Shown here: positions 55,860 to 64,000 of the stretch, one piece after another
How the letters are laid out: every line of letters starts with the position of its first letter
Position numbering within the stretch: the stretch's first letter is position 1
Notes under the pieces: model-generated
The model's input: the letters and a program-made list of their open reading frames with translations, nothing else
Told to the model about the DNA's origin: nothing
Database searches by the model: none
Source: Halobaculum rubrum
Lineage (GTDB): Archaea > Halobacteriota > Halobacteria > Halobacteriales > Haloferacaceae
Assembly (NCBI RefSeq): GCF_019880225.1
Contig: NZ_CP082284.1
Location: 1,302,001-1,366,000, forward strand
Reading direction: 5' to 3'
Length of the DNA stretch: 64,000 nucleotides
Position numbers and translations under genes: made by a program

Positions 55860-58202
55860 ATGAAAGTCGCAGACGCCGTCCCAGAGTTCGCCGACGCGTT
55901 CGGCTTCGAGGAGTTCAACCGCATGCAGCGGGAGGCGCTGCCGGCCATCCTCGAGCGCGACGACAACGTCGTCGCCGCCGCGCCGACCGCCTCCGGCAAG
56001 ACCGCGCTCGCGGAACTCGCGATCTGCGAGACGCTGAAGCAGGGCGGCACCGCGCTGTTCATCGCCCCGCTTCGCGCGCTCACCAACGAGAAGGAGGCCG
56101 AGTGGGAGCGCTTCGAGGATCTGGGCTACTCCGTGTACGTCGTCACCGGCGAGCGCGACCTCAACCCCCGCCGCGCCGAGCGCGCCGACATCCTCGTGAT
56201 GACGCCCGAGAAGACCGACTCGGCGACGCGCAAACACGAATCGGCCCGCTACGACTTCATCAACGACGTGGACTGCTGTGTCATCGACGAGGTCCACCTG
56301 CTCGACTCCGACAAGCGCGGCGCCGTCCTCGAAGTCACGGTCTCCCGCCTGCGCCGCATCTGTGACCCCCGCGTCGTCGCGCTGTCGGCGACGATGCCCA
56401 ACGTCGGCGACGTGGCCGAATGGCTCGATGCCCCGCCCGAGACCACCTTCCAGTTCGGCGACGACTACCGCCCGGTCGATCTGGAGACCGGCGTGAAGAC
56501 GTACACCCACGGCGACAACTCCTTCGCGGACAAGTACCGCCGGCTGTACCGCGCGCTCGATCTCGCGGAGCCGCACATCCGCGAGGAGGGGCAGGCGCTG
56601 GTGTTCGTCTCCTCCCGACAGGACACCGTCATGGCCGCCAAGAAGGCCCGCGACGAGATCGGCGAGCGCGACCTCGAGATGGGCGCGCGCGGCGACTACG
56701 ACTTCCACACCGCGGCCGAGGAACTGGACAACGACACCCTCCGACACTCGGTGGTCGACGGCGTCGCGTTCCACCACGCGGGGCTCTCGAAGAACGATAA
56801 GGACCGCGTCGAACGGTGGTTCAAGGAGGGGAAGATCCAGCTGCTCTTCTCCACCTCGACGCTCGCGTGGGGCGTCAACCTCCCCGCCCGCTGCGTCGTC
56901 ATCCGGGACACGAAGTACCACGACCCCCTGGAGGGAGAAGTCGACATCAGCGAGTTGGACGTGCTCCAGATGCTCGGCCGCGCCGGGCGGCCGGGGTACG
57001 ATGACGTGGGGTACGGCTGGGTCGTCTGCGACCGCTCCGACGCCGACAAGTACCGGAGCCTGTTGCGGGAGGGCAAAGAGATCGAGTCCCGGCTCGCGGA
57101 GGACCTCGACTCGCATCTGAACGCCGAGATCGCGCTGGGCACCATCTCCGGGCTCGACGACGTGATGTCGTGGCTGGAGACGACGTTCTACTACGTGCGC
57201 GCGGAGACGAAGCCGGACGCGTACGACTTCGAGGGCGTCCGCGACCGCGTGCGCGACACCCTCGACTCGCTGGTCGATCGGGGGTTCGTCGAGACCGACG
57301 ACCAGCTCGGGGTGGCGGCGACCACGCTCGGTCGACTGGCCTCGAAGTACTACCTCCGGATGGAGACGGCCGAGCGGTTCGCCGAGCTCGGCGAGCGGGA
57401 GGCGATCGACGAGGGGGCCGTTCTGAACACCGTCGCCTCGGCGGACGAATTCGACTCCGCCTCCTCGCGCTCCTCGGAGGCCGACGCCGTCGCCCGCGTG
57501 CTCTCGGACGTGGACACCGACCTGGAGGGCGGCAACCGGAAGGTGCTCGCGATCCTCCACGCGGCGGTCCGCGGGTCGATGCCGTCCGATCTCCGATCCG
57601 ACGCGTGGATCATCCGGCAGAACGCGCTGCGCCTGCTCGCGGCGCTGCGGGAGTTCGCCGACGCCGTCGCCGGCCCGCGCGCGGCGAACCTCGTGCGTCG
57701 CGTTGAGGCGCGGGTCGAACACGGCGTCACGCGCGAGGCGGTCGGCCTCACCGCCATCGAGGGCGTCGGCGAGGGACGCGCGGAGTCGCTGTCGGCGGGC
57801 GGGCTCACCACCCCCGCGGACGTGATCGCCGCCGGGACCGAGCGGCTCACCCGCGCGGGCCTCTCGGAGGGAGTCGCCGAGCGCGTGGTACGGCAGGCGG
57901 AGGACCTCCCGAACGCGGTCGTCGAGTGGGGCGCGTTCCCCGACTCGATCGGCGTCGGCGACAACGAGATGGTGGAGGTCACGGTGCGGAACGTCGGCGG
58001 CAGCGCCCGCGCCGGGATCCGCGTCACCGCCAACGGCGTCGAGATGACCGAGAAGACGCTCTACCTCAGCGACGAGACGACCGTCCCCGTCGGGGTGTTC
58101 GGCGCGCCCGGCGAGGCGGAGATGCGCTACGAGGTGGAGGTCGTCTACCCCGAGTTGCCGTTGCTCCCGGAGGCGGACTCGCGGATCGTCCGCGTCGACT
58201 GA
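55860..58202 (+). CDS. Ski2-like / Hel308-type DNA helicase with an extra C-terminal beta domain
   Basis: A 780-residue superfamily 2 helicase. Walker A is A-P-T-A-S-G-K-T at 41-48 and motif II is D143-E-V-H. Motif III S-A-T-M-P-N-V, motif IV L-V-F-V-S-S-R and motif VI Q-M-L-G-R-A-G-R-P-G follow. Helix-hairpin-helix sequence (A-I-E-G-V-G-E-G-R-A) lies near residue 640. The last 100 residues form a beta-rich module (V-E-V-T-V-R-N-V-G-G-S-A-R-A-G-I-R-V) like the Ig/Sec63-FN3 domain of Brr2-type helicases, not the usual Hel308 end. Hel308 enzymes act on stalled forks. The 3' end overlaps the convergent HAD gene. Confidence 0.87.
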   Translation: MKVADAVPEFADAFGFEEFNRMQREALPAILERDDNVVAAAPTASGKTALAELAICETLKQGGTALFIAPLRALTNEKEAEWERFEDLGYSVYVVTGERDLNPRRAERADILVMTPEKTDSATRKHESARYDFINDVDCCVIDEVHLLDSDKRGAVLEVTVSRLRRICDPRVVALSATMPNVGDVAEWLDAPPETTFQFGDDYRPVDLETGVKTYTHGDNSFADKYRRLYRALDLAEPHIREEGQALVFVSSRQDTVMAAKKARDEIGERDLEMGARGDYDFHTAAEELDNDTLRHSVVDGVAFHHAGLSKNDKDRVERWFKEGKIQLLFSTSTLAWGVNLPARCVVIRDTKYHDPLEGEVDISELDVLQMLGRAGRPGYDDVGYGWVVCDRSDADKYRSLLREGKEIESRLAEDLDSHLNAEIALGTISGLDDVMSWLETTFYYVRAETKPDAYDFEGVRDRVRDTLDSLVDRGFVETDDQLGVAATTLGRLASKYYLRMETAERFAELGEREAIDEGAVLNTVASADEFDSASSRSSEADAVARVLSDVDTDLEGGNRKVLAILHAAVRGSMPSDLRSDAWIIRQNALRLLAALREFADAVAGPRAANLVRRVEARVEHGVTREAVGLTAIEGVGEGRAESLSAGGLTTPADVIAAGTERLTRAGLSEGVAERVVRQAEDLPNAVVEWGAFPDSIGVGDNEMVEVTVRNVGGSARAGIRVTANGVEMTEKTLYLSDETTVPVGVFGAPGEAEMRYEVEVVYPELPLLPEADSRIVRVD

Positions 58203-58993
58203 CGGACCGACGCGAACAGCGCCTCCGGGTCGTCACGGTCGACCACCTGATCCGCCGCCGAGAGGTCGGTGTCTGCGTTATGATCGTCGCGGACGGCGAT
58301 CGTGTACGCGCCGGATCGAGCGGCCGCGAGCACCCCGTTCTCCGAGTCCTCGATCGCGACCGCGCGGTCGACCGACCCGCCCAGATCGCGGATCGCCTCC
58401 TCGTACAGTCCCGGCTCGGGCTTGCCCGGGCCGTCGAACTCCTCGGCGGGCGCGATCAGATCGAAGGCGAGACCGAACCGATCGAGGACCGCCTCGATCC
58501 AGTCGCGGGGCGACGACGAGACGAGCGCGACGGGGACCCCGCCGTCGCGGAGGTCGTCGACGAACTCCCGGGCGCCGTCGAGGAGTTCGACGCGCTCGCC
58601 GTAGATCGACGTCGCCGTCTCCTCGTACAGCGCCATGAACTCGTCCTTGTCCACGGCCACCTCGTAGTGCTCGACGAGGTAGTCGTAGATCTCGCCGTAG
58701 TACATCCCCGTCACCTCGTCGAGTTCGGGGGTGGGAGAGTCATCAGCGATCACGCGAGGCAGGATCTCCTCGCGTTCGGCGACGTGCCAGTAGTCCTCGG
58801 AGTCGACGAGGACGCCGTCCATGTCGAAGCAGACGACGACTGCGTCGCCCTCGGGCGGCGACGCGGCGGCCGATCCGGGCGCGGAGTCCGGGGCGTCCGA
58901 CGCCGAGTCGGTCGTGTCCGCGGCGTCCGTGGCGTCGGGGGAGTCGGTTCCGCTGCGCGAGTCGGCGGCGTCGCCGCCGGATGACTCGGACAT
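58145..58993 (-). CDS. HAD-superfamily phosphatase
   Basis: A 282-residue HAD hydrolase. The catalytic motif I is F-D57-M-D59-G-V-L-V-D-S, followed by motif II V-S-S-S-P, motif III G-K-P-E-P and motif IV I-E-D-S-E-N-G, with a helical cap between I and II, as in beta-phosphoglucomutase-like enzymes. The first 50 residues are an acidic Asp/Ala/Ser low-complexity leader that may be partly untranslated if a later start is used. Its last 19 codons overlap the end of the convergent helicase gene. The substrate is unknown. Confidence 0.85.
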   Translation of the reverse strand: MSESSGGDAADSRSGTDSPDATDAADTTDSASDAPDSAPGSAAASPPEGDAVVVCFDMDGVLVDSEDYWHVAEREEILPRVIADDSPTPELDEVTGMYYGEIYDYLVEHYEVAVDKDEFMALYEETATSIYGERVELLDGAREFVDDLRDGGVPVALVSSSPRDWIEAVLDRFGLAFDLIAPAEEFDGPGKPEPGLYEEAIRDLGGSVDRAVAIEDSENGVLAAARSGAYTIAVRDDHNADTDLSAADQVVDRDDPEALFASVRQSTRTIRESASGSNGNSG

Positions 58994-59130
58994 ACCGGAC
59001 CGTCCGCGCCCGACGGGATGTGCGTTCCGGCCCGCGGGAGCGACGCCGGGGGCTCTCGAGCCGAGTCGATCTCTCTCGAACCCGGCCCCCTCTCCGAGAA
59101 TCCAAATAGGGAAACGGCACCAGCCACCCT

Positions 59131-59907
59131 ATGCCAGCGACCTCCACCGTCCTCGCGGGCGACTGCACGACGCGGTTCGAGACGACGACCGGCGACACGC
59201 GCACGCAACGGGGGCGCGTCGTCGTCCTCGCGAAACCCGACCGCACGCTCTTAGTCCACGACCGCTCGGGCTACCAGCCGGTCGCGTGGCTCACGCGCCC
59301 CGACTCGCTCACCGTCGAGGCCGACGACGACGGCTTCGCCGTCACCGCCCACGACGCCGGCCGCACCCTCTCGGTCCGATCGCACGACGCCGGCGAGGTG
59401 GTGGAGCTGCCGGTCGGCGACGCCGGCGTCCCCGTCGGCGAGTGTCCCGACCTCGACTGCGGCGCCGCGCTGGTCCGCGCCGGCGGCGACGTGGTCTGTC
59501 TCGGCTGCGACGAGGGGTACGGACTCCCGTCCGGCGCGACGGTCCACGACGACGACACCTGCGACGACTGCGGGCTCCCGCTGATGACCGTCGAGCGCGG
59601 CGAGTCGCTCCGACTGTGTATCGACTACGCGTGCGACTCGATGACCGACGCCGTCCGCGAGACGCTGGATCGTCGGTTCGACTGCCCGGACTGTGACCGG
59701 GACCTCCGCGTCCGGGAGCATCGCGGCCGGGCGTTCCTCGGGTGCGACGGCTATCCCGACTGCGAGACGGCGTTCTCGGTGCCCGCGGGCGTGTTCGCCG
59801 GCGAGTGTACCTGCGGGCTCCCGCGCTTCGAGACCGCGACGGGGGTGCGTTGTCTCGACGGCACCTGCGAACTGGACCGGCCTGCCGACCCGGACCACAA
59901 CCCCTGA
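59131..59907 (+). CDS. NucS N-terminal-like domain fused to C4 zinc-finger repeats
   Basis: A 258-residue protein. The N-terminal 95 residues (R-T-Q-R-G-R-V-V-V-L-A-K-P-D-R-T-L-L-V-H-D, then G-Y-Q-P-V-A-W) resemble the DNA-binding half of NucS/EndoMS. The catalytic half of NucS is absent. In its place are several zinc ribbons: C-P-D-L-D-C...C-L-G-C, C-D-D-C, and a topoisomerase I-like C4 finger, C-P-D-C-D-R-D-L...F-L-G-C-D-G-Y-P-D-C. It is thus a likely DNA-binding protein without a nuclease. endA follows 112 bp downstream on the same strand. Confidence 0.75.
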   Translation: MPATSTVLAGDCTTRFETTTGDTRTQRGRVVVLAKPDRTLLVHDRSGYQPVAWLTRPDSLTVEADDDGFAVTAHDAGRTLSVRSHDAGEVVELPVGDAGVPVGECPDLDCGAALVRAGGDVVCLGCDEGYGLPSGATVHDDDTCDDCGLPLMTVERGESLRLCIDYACDSMTDAVRETLDRRFDCPDCDRDLRVREHRGRAFLGCDGYPDCETAFSVPAGVFAGECTCGLPRFETATGVRCLDGTCELDRPADPDHNP

Positions 59908-60018
59908 CTGACCGTCGACGACGCGGCGAATCCGCGGCAGCGACAGCTTCGGCACGACGTACCACGACGAGACACACGATCACAGCCCCTATACGCCGAC
60001 CACCCACCGATACACACA

Positions 60019-61080
60019 ATGAACGCGACACTCGATGGCGACGTCGTCCGCGCGCGCGGCGACGCCCGCCAGCGCTTCCACGACGCCCGGGGGTACGGAC
60101 GGGCCGACGGCCCGGACGTGACCCTCGCGCGCGTGGAGGCGGCGCACCTGCTGTACCGCGGCGACCTCGAGTCGGTGTCGGGGATGGACTTCCGGGCGTT
60201 CTTCCGCGACAGCGTCGCGAGCGAACCCGGGTTCGCCGCCCGGTTCCTCGTGTACGCCGACCTCCGCGAGCGGGGGTTCTACCTCGCGCCCGCCCGCGAG
60301 GGATGGCCGGGGACCGCGGACGGATCCGACGGGGAGGCGGACCGCGACGGCGATGCCGACGAGGACATCCTCGTGTTCGAGCGCGGCGAGAAGCCCGGCG
60401 GCCCGGTGGCTCACCGTGTCCGCGTCGTCGGCGAGCGCGAGGAACTGGTGACCGCCGACCTGGTCGATCGGACGCTCGCCGTCGTCGACGAGGAGAGCGA
60501 GGTGTCGTACTTCGCGTGCGCGGCCGGCGGGGGCTTCGACGGCCGAACCGAGTGCGACCTCCCCAGCGATCTGGACGCGGATCTGTTCGACGACCGCGTC
60601 GTCTGCTGGTCGCCGCCGACCGCGCTGTACGAGTCGGCGTTCTACGGCCAGCCCGTCTCCGGCCGCGACGACGCCGACGTGGACGCGCTGCAGCTGTCGC
60701 TTCTGGAGGCCGCGGACCTCGCGGCCCGCGGCGCCGTCGACCTCGACGCCGACGCGGTGATCGACTGCGGGCGTGAGGTCGAGGGCGAGCGGTTCGACCG
60801 TCGCCTCGCAGTGTACCGAGAGCTTCGCGATCGCGGGGTCGTCCCGAAGACGGGCTACAAGTTCGGCGCCGACTTCCGCACCTACGACGCGGTGGAGTCC
60901 GTGGCGGAGCTTCCTCACTCGGAGTGTCTCGTGCGGGTGGTGACGCCCGATCACCGCTTTCACCCGCGGGAGCTCGCGCTGGACGTGCGCCTCGCCGGCG
61001 GCGTGCGGAAGCGAATGGTTTTTGCGCTCGCCGGCGACGACTCGAACGACTACCTGACGGTCGAGCGACTCACCCCATGA
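60019..61080 (+). CDS. endA: tRNA-splicing endonuclease
   Basis: A 353-residue long-form EndA, the duplicated type that works as a homodimer. The C-terminal catalytic repeat has the Tyr/His/Lys triad around T-G-Y-K-F-G-A-D-F-R-T-Y, H-S-E-C-L-V-R-V-V, and V-R-L-A-G-G-V-R-K-R-M-V-F-A. The N-terminal repeat (about residues 1-165) lacks those residues, as expected. EndA cuts bulge-helix-bulge motifs in tRNA introns and rRNA processing stems, both present in this window. It overlaps trpS by ATGA (61077-61080). Confidence 0.95.
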   Translation: MNATLDGDVVRARGDARQRFHDARGYGRADGPDVTLARVEAAHLLYRGDLESVSGMDFRAFFRDSVASEPGFAARFLVYADLRERGFYLAPAREGWPGTADGSDGEADRDGDADEDILVFERGEKPGGPVAHRVRVVGEREELVTADLVDRTLAVVDEESEVSYFACAAGGGFDGRTECDLPSDLDADLFDDRVVCWSPPTALYESAFYGQPVSGRDDADVDALQLSLLEAADLAARGAVDLDADAVIDCGREVEGERFDRRLAVYRELRDRGVVPKTGYKFGADFRTYDAVESVAELPHSECLVRVVTPDHRFHPRELALDVRLAGGVRKRMVFALAGDDSNDYLTVERLTP

Positions 61081-62678
61081 GCGACGACAACACCGGCCCC
61101 GAACGGGGTCACGACGGAGCCGACAGCGAAACGCAGCGAGCGCGAACCGACGGTGGCGTCGCGCTCGACCCGTGGGGTTCGGCGACCGTCGCGGACTACC
61201 GCGAGCTGTTCGAGGAGTTCGGCATCGAGGAGTTCGAGACGCTCATCGACGAGGTGCCCGAGCCGCACTACCTCATGCGCCGTGGCGTCATCTTCGGCCA
61301 CCGCGACTACGGCGCCGTCGCCCGGGCGCTCGCCAACGACGAGCCCGCCGCGGCCCTCTCGGGGTTCATGCCCACCGGCGACCCGCACATCGGCCACAAG
61401 CTCGTGTTCGACGAGTTGATCTACCACCAGGAGCAGGGTGCCGACACGTACGGCCTCATCGCGGACCTCGAAGCTCACTCCGCCCGCGGGCTGACGTGGG
61501 AGGCCATCGACGAACACGCCCGCGACTACCTCCTCTCGCTGCTCGCGCTCGGGTTCGATCCCGAGGAGGGAGAGCTGTACCGCCAGTCGACGAACCGTCG
61601 CCTGCAGGATCTCGCGTTCGAGCTGGGATCGAACGCGCGCTTCGCGGAGTTCGAGTCCATCTACGGCTTCGGCGGGGAGACGTCCGTCTCGCACATGCAG
61701 TCGGTCGTCACCCAGATGGCGGACATCCTCTACCCGCAGTTGGACGAGCCGAAGCCGACCGTCATTCCCGTCGGTCCCGACCAGGACCCACACGTCCGCT
61801 TCTCGCGGGACATCGCGCGCAAGACGCGCTACTTCAGGGTGACCGAGGCGTTCGCCAGCCCAGAGTTCGACGCCGCCGAACGCGTGCTGGTCCGCCGAGT
61901 CCACGACGAGCGCGAGGCGTGGGCCGACGACCCCGAGACGCCGCGGTGTGAGAACGCCGCCGCGTGGCTCGCCGACGCGGACGTGGACGCGGAGTTCGAG
62001 TCCGCCCGCGCGAGCGCCGTCGAGAAGCTGGAGAACGCCGGGATGGAGCCGCTTCGTCCCCGAACGCGCTTCCTCGACCGCAACGCCGACGAGGACGCCT
62101 TCGAGGCGCTCATCGAGGCGGTGCCCGGCGAGAAGCGCGTCTTCGACGCCCACATCGACTCCTTCGAGTTGGATCGGGAGGACGCCGAGGAGTTGGCTCG
62201 CGAGGTCGAGGTCGACAACGGCGGGTTCGGCTTCTACACGCCCTCCTCGATCTACCACCGCTTCATGACCGGCCTGACGGGCGGGAAGATGTCCTCCTCC
62301 ATCGAAGCGAGCCACATCTCGCTGCTCGACGACCCCGAGGAAGGGTACGACAAGGTGAAGTCCGCGACGACCGGCGGCCGCGAGACGGCCGACAAGCAGC
62401 GCGAACTCGGCGGGAAGGCCGACGAGTGCCCGGTGTACGAGCTGTACGCGTACCTGCTCGCGAACGACGACGACGGCTTCGCCGAGGAGGTGTACGAGGA
62501 GTGCGTCGGGGGCGAGCGGCTCTGTGGCGGCTGCAAGGAGCAGGCGGCGACGTTGATGAAGGAGTTCCTCGCCGACCACCAGGAGAAACGTGAGGAGGCA
62601 GAGGAGTTGCTCGCGGACCTTGACATCGATCTCGACGTGGACGGGTCGCGGCGGGGGATCCCCGGCGACGAGGAGTAG
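61077..62678 (+). CDS. trpS: Tryptophanyl-tRNA synthetase
   Basis: A 533-residue class I synthetase. The HIGH motif is P-H-I-G-H-K in P-T-G-D-P-H-I-G-H-K, and KMSKS is K-M-S-S-S in G-G-K-M-S-S-S-I-E-A-S. An N-terminal segment of about 75 residues, acidic in its first 30, precedes the catalytic domain, as in archaeal and eukaryotic enzymes. Near the C-terminus is C-V-G-G-E-R-L-C-G-G-C, which may bind zinc. It overlaps endA, so the tRNA-Trp charging enzyme and the nuclease that splices tRNA introns are made together. Confidence 0.96.
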   Translation: MSDDNTGPERGHDGADSETQRARTDGGVALDPWGSATVADYRELFEEFGIEEFETLIDEVPEPHYLMRRGVIFGHRDYGAVARALANDEPAAALSGFMPTGDPHIGHKLVFDELIYHQEQGADTYGLIADLEAHSARGLTWEAIDEHARDYLLSLLALGFDPEEGELYRQSTNRRLQDLAFELGSNARFAEFESIYGFGGETSVSHMQSVVTQMADILYPQLDEPKPTVIPVGPDQDPHVRFSRDIARKTRYFRVTEAFASPEFDAAERVLVRRVHDEREAWADDPETPRCENAAAWLADADVDAEFESARASAVEKLENAGMEPLRPRTRFLDRNADEDAFEALIEAVPGEKRVFDAHIDSFELDREDAEELAREVEVDNGGFGFYTPSSIYHRFMTGLTGGKMSSSIEASHISLLDDPEEGYDKVKSATTGGRETADKQRELGGKADECPVYELYAYLLANDDDGFAEEVYEECVGGERLCGGCKEQAATLMKEFLADHQEKREEAEELLADLDIDLDVDGSRRGIPGDEE

Positions 62679-62800
62679 CGAGGTCGAACGAGCGGAGCGA
62701 GTGAGGCCTCGGATACGCGAACGGCGAGCGGAGCGAGCCGTGAGCGAAGCGAGCGCCTCGGCGGGACGGCGTTCACAAATCGCGCCGCGATCTGTCAGCT

Positions 62801-62821
62801 CACGAGACCCCAGGTCTCGTG
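62801..62821. repeat. Perfect hairpin downstream of trpS
   Basis: The sequence cacgagacc-cca-ggtctcgtg forms a 9-bp perfect stem with a 3-base loop. It follows a stretch of cgagcggagcgagtgag-type repeats (62686-62760). No T-run follows, so its role as a terminator is uncertain. Confidence 0.6.
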
Positions 62822-62932
62822 AACGGCGAGGTCTCCGTGCCGAGCCACCCCGGGAGGATAGCGCGGCCGGGAAATCAGATCCGGAACCTCGACCGAAAGA
62901 CGTTTTGACACGTCTTGCATGGACCACATACG

Positions 62933-63082
62933 ATGGAGTATTCGTTCGAGTGTGAGTGCGGCGAGGAGGTGTCGGACTTCACGCGCGGCGGCGACGTGGA
63001 AGTCAGCACCGTCGCGGTCTGCGAGGAGTGCGGCACGACCTACGGACTCACGATCACGGCGATCCAGAGCGGCGGCGAGTAG
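62933..63082 (+). CDS. Small zinc-ribbon protein
   Basis: A 49-residue protein, M-E-Y-S-F-E-C-E-C-G-E-E-V-S-D-F, with a second knuckle C-E-E-C-G near residue 31-35: a C-x-C...C-x2-C zinc ribbon between two short beta hairpins. No other domain is present. I recognise it as a haloarchaeal conserved mini-protein without a known role; small zinc fingers of this kind often act as regulators. The ATG at 62933 follows a catacg stretch; an acgttttgac about 30 bp upstream is a possible promoter. Confidence 0.75.
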   Translation: MEYSFECECGEEVSDFTRGGDVEVSTVAVCEECGTTYGLTITAIQSGGE

Positions 63083-63127
63083 CCGACGGCCTCTCGCTCA
63101 GTAACCCTCCGCCGTTCGCACCCGCGT

Positions 63128-64000
63128 TCAGAACGCGATCTCTTCCCCGTCTTTCTCACTCGCTTCCCCCCACAGGTAGTTCGCGGTCGCCGTGTCCAAC
63201 ACCGCCGAGCCGACGCTCTCGACGACGATCACCTCGTCGGCCGATTCCCGCCCGGCCGCACCCGCGAGTACGTCCGACAGCGGTCGCAGTCGATCCGGAT
63301 CGACGCCGTTGTCGACGATGTCGCCGATAGCGGCGACCTCCTCGGGCACGTCCGCGAACACCCGGTCGGCCCGCTCGAACGTCGTCACGTCGAGTTCGCA
63401 CATCCCGGCCTCGTAGGCGCCGACAGCGACGACGAGCGCGCCCTCGGCGAGCGCGTCGCCCGGGAACACCGGCGTCTCGCTCGTCGTCGCGGTGACGACC
63501 ACGTCGGCGTCGCGGACGGCCGCCGCCGCCGAGTCGACCGCCTCGGCGGCGATCCCCTCGTGGCGGAGGTCCGCCGCACAGCCCTCGCGCGAATCGGGGG
63601 TCGGGGAGTAGATCCGCGCCCCGTCGACGCCGCGGGCCGCGTCGATCGCGCGGGTCTGCCAGCGCGCCTGCTGGCCGGCCCCGATCACCGCGAGGTCAAC
63701 CGGGCCGGCTCCGGATGTAAGCTCCCGCGCCGCCAGTCCGCCGATACAGCCCGTCCGAGCGTTCGTGATCCGCTCGCCGGCGAACAGCGCGAGCGGTTCG
63801 CCGTTCGCCGCGTCCGTGAGCAGCACCTGCGCCTGTACCGTCGGCCGGTCGATTTCGGGATCGGCGTTGCCGGGGAACACGGACGCGAGCTTCGTCGCGT
63901 ACGCCGGGTCGCCGTGGACGTACGCGGGCATCGCGAGCCCGGTTCCCGCCGGCTCGTCGCGGCCGTCGAGCCCCTCGCCGACCGGGAAGTGCGGCCGGTC
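63128..64000 (-). CDS. Ornithine cyclodeaminase / mu-crystallin family (partial, 5' end outside the window)
   Basis: The frame is open at the window edge; 290 codons plus the stop are present. It shows M-P-A-Y-V-H-G, V-F-P-G-N-A-D-P, a nucleotide-binding I-G-A-G-Q-Q-A-R-W-Q-T-R-A, V-T-A-T-T-S-E-T-P-V-F and a late G-S-A-V-L-D-T-A-T-A. Members include ornithine cyclodeaminase, archaeal alanine dehydrogenase and ketimine reductases, all NAD(P)-dependent; the substrate cannot be chosen from what is visible. The missing part is only the first roughly 30-40 residues. Confidence 0.88.
   Translation of the reverse strand, partial: DRPHFPVGEGLDGRDEPAGTGLAMPAYVHGDPAYATKLASVFPGNADPEIDRPTVQAQVLLTDAANGEPLALFAGERITNARTGCIGGLAARELTSGAGPVDLAVIGAGQQARWQTRAIDAARGVDGARIYSPTPDSREGCAADLRHEGIAAEAVDSAAAAVRDADVVVTATTSETPVFPGDALAEGALVVAVGAYEAGMCELDVTTFERADRVFADVPEEVAAIGDIVDNGVDPDRLRPLSDVLAGAAGRESADEVIVVESVGSAVLDTATANYLWGEASEKDGEEIAF

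Overview
The window comes from a haloarchaeon, probably of the Halorubrum/Haloferax type. The evidence is very high G+C, strongly acidic proteins, leaderless TATA-driven genes, archaeal information-processing proteins (TBP, RadA, SRP54/FtsY, L39e/L31e/L18a, prefoldin alpha, long-form EndA, MC1) and one rRNA operon in the order 16S, tRNA-Ala, 23S, 5S, with tRNA-Cys beyond. It is mostly core chromosome. Genes were read by eye; functions rest on recognised motifs and families, not on searches.

Layout. 1-6.8 kb: the end of a phosphosugar mutase, a GNAT enzyme, a coiled-coil protein, hisI, an A24 prepilin peptidase (PibD type), a halophilic 2Fe-2S ferredoxin, htpX, a decayed LURP-one gene and pspAB. 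7-16 kb: radA, two membrane proteins, an overlapping cluster of Cys-less QueD-like protein, glycosyltransferase and methyltransferase, then sufU/sufS, a DUF424-like protein, a TPR protein and thpR. 15.6-25 kb: a chemotaxis-type transducer, ahcY, a degenerate membrane histidine kinase, an SAH/5'-deoxyadenosine-type deaminase, an isolated archaellin in a gene-poor patch, and a GATE-domain membrane protein. 25-38 kb: the rpl39e-rpl31e-eif6-rpl18a-pfdA-ftsY cluster, trmG10, tbp, a CPBP protease, hisG, a DUF4382 lipoprotein, srp54, a cupin, an MFS transporter and an MBL hydrolase. 38-43 kb: surE, a split MgtE pair, an adjacent UPF0200/UPF0201 pair, an intron-containing tRNA-Arg(TCT) followed by repeated copies of its 3' end, a broken YccF gene and a sequon-rich membrane protein. 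43.4-49.3 kb: rRNA operon on the minus strand with a terminator, processing stems and three promoter candidates. 49-64 kb: MC1, an AbrB-like protein, pyrD, a membrane-protein paralogue pair with one frameshifted member, valS, an SDR, a Hel308-type helicase, a HAD phosphatase, a NucS-like zinc-finger protein, endA-trpS, a small zinc ribbon and an ornithine cyclodeaminase-like enzyme running off the end.

Connections. SRP54 and FtsY form the membrane-targeting pair. The prepilin peptidase would mature the archaellin. AhcY and the deaminase both deal with products of SAM use. EndA would splice the tRNA-Arg intron seen here and cut the bulge-helix-bulge motifs expected in the rRNA processing stems. 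The best candidate for an undescribed pathway is the overlapping QueD-like/glycosyltransferase/methyltransferase cluster at 9.2-11.6 kb. Next are the tRNA-Arg intron with its tandem 3'-end copies, and the number of small broken genes (LURP-one, YccF, the 51.2 kb paralogue, two gene fragments) lying between intact core genes.
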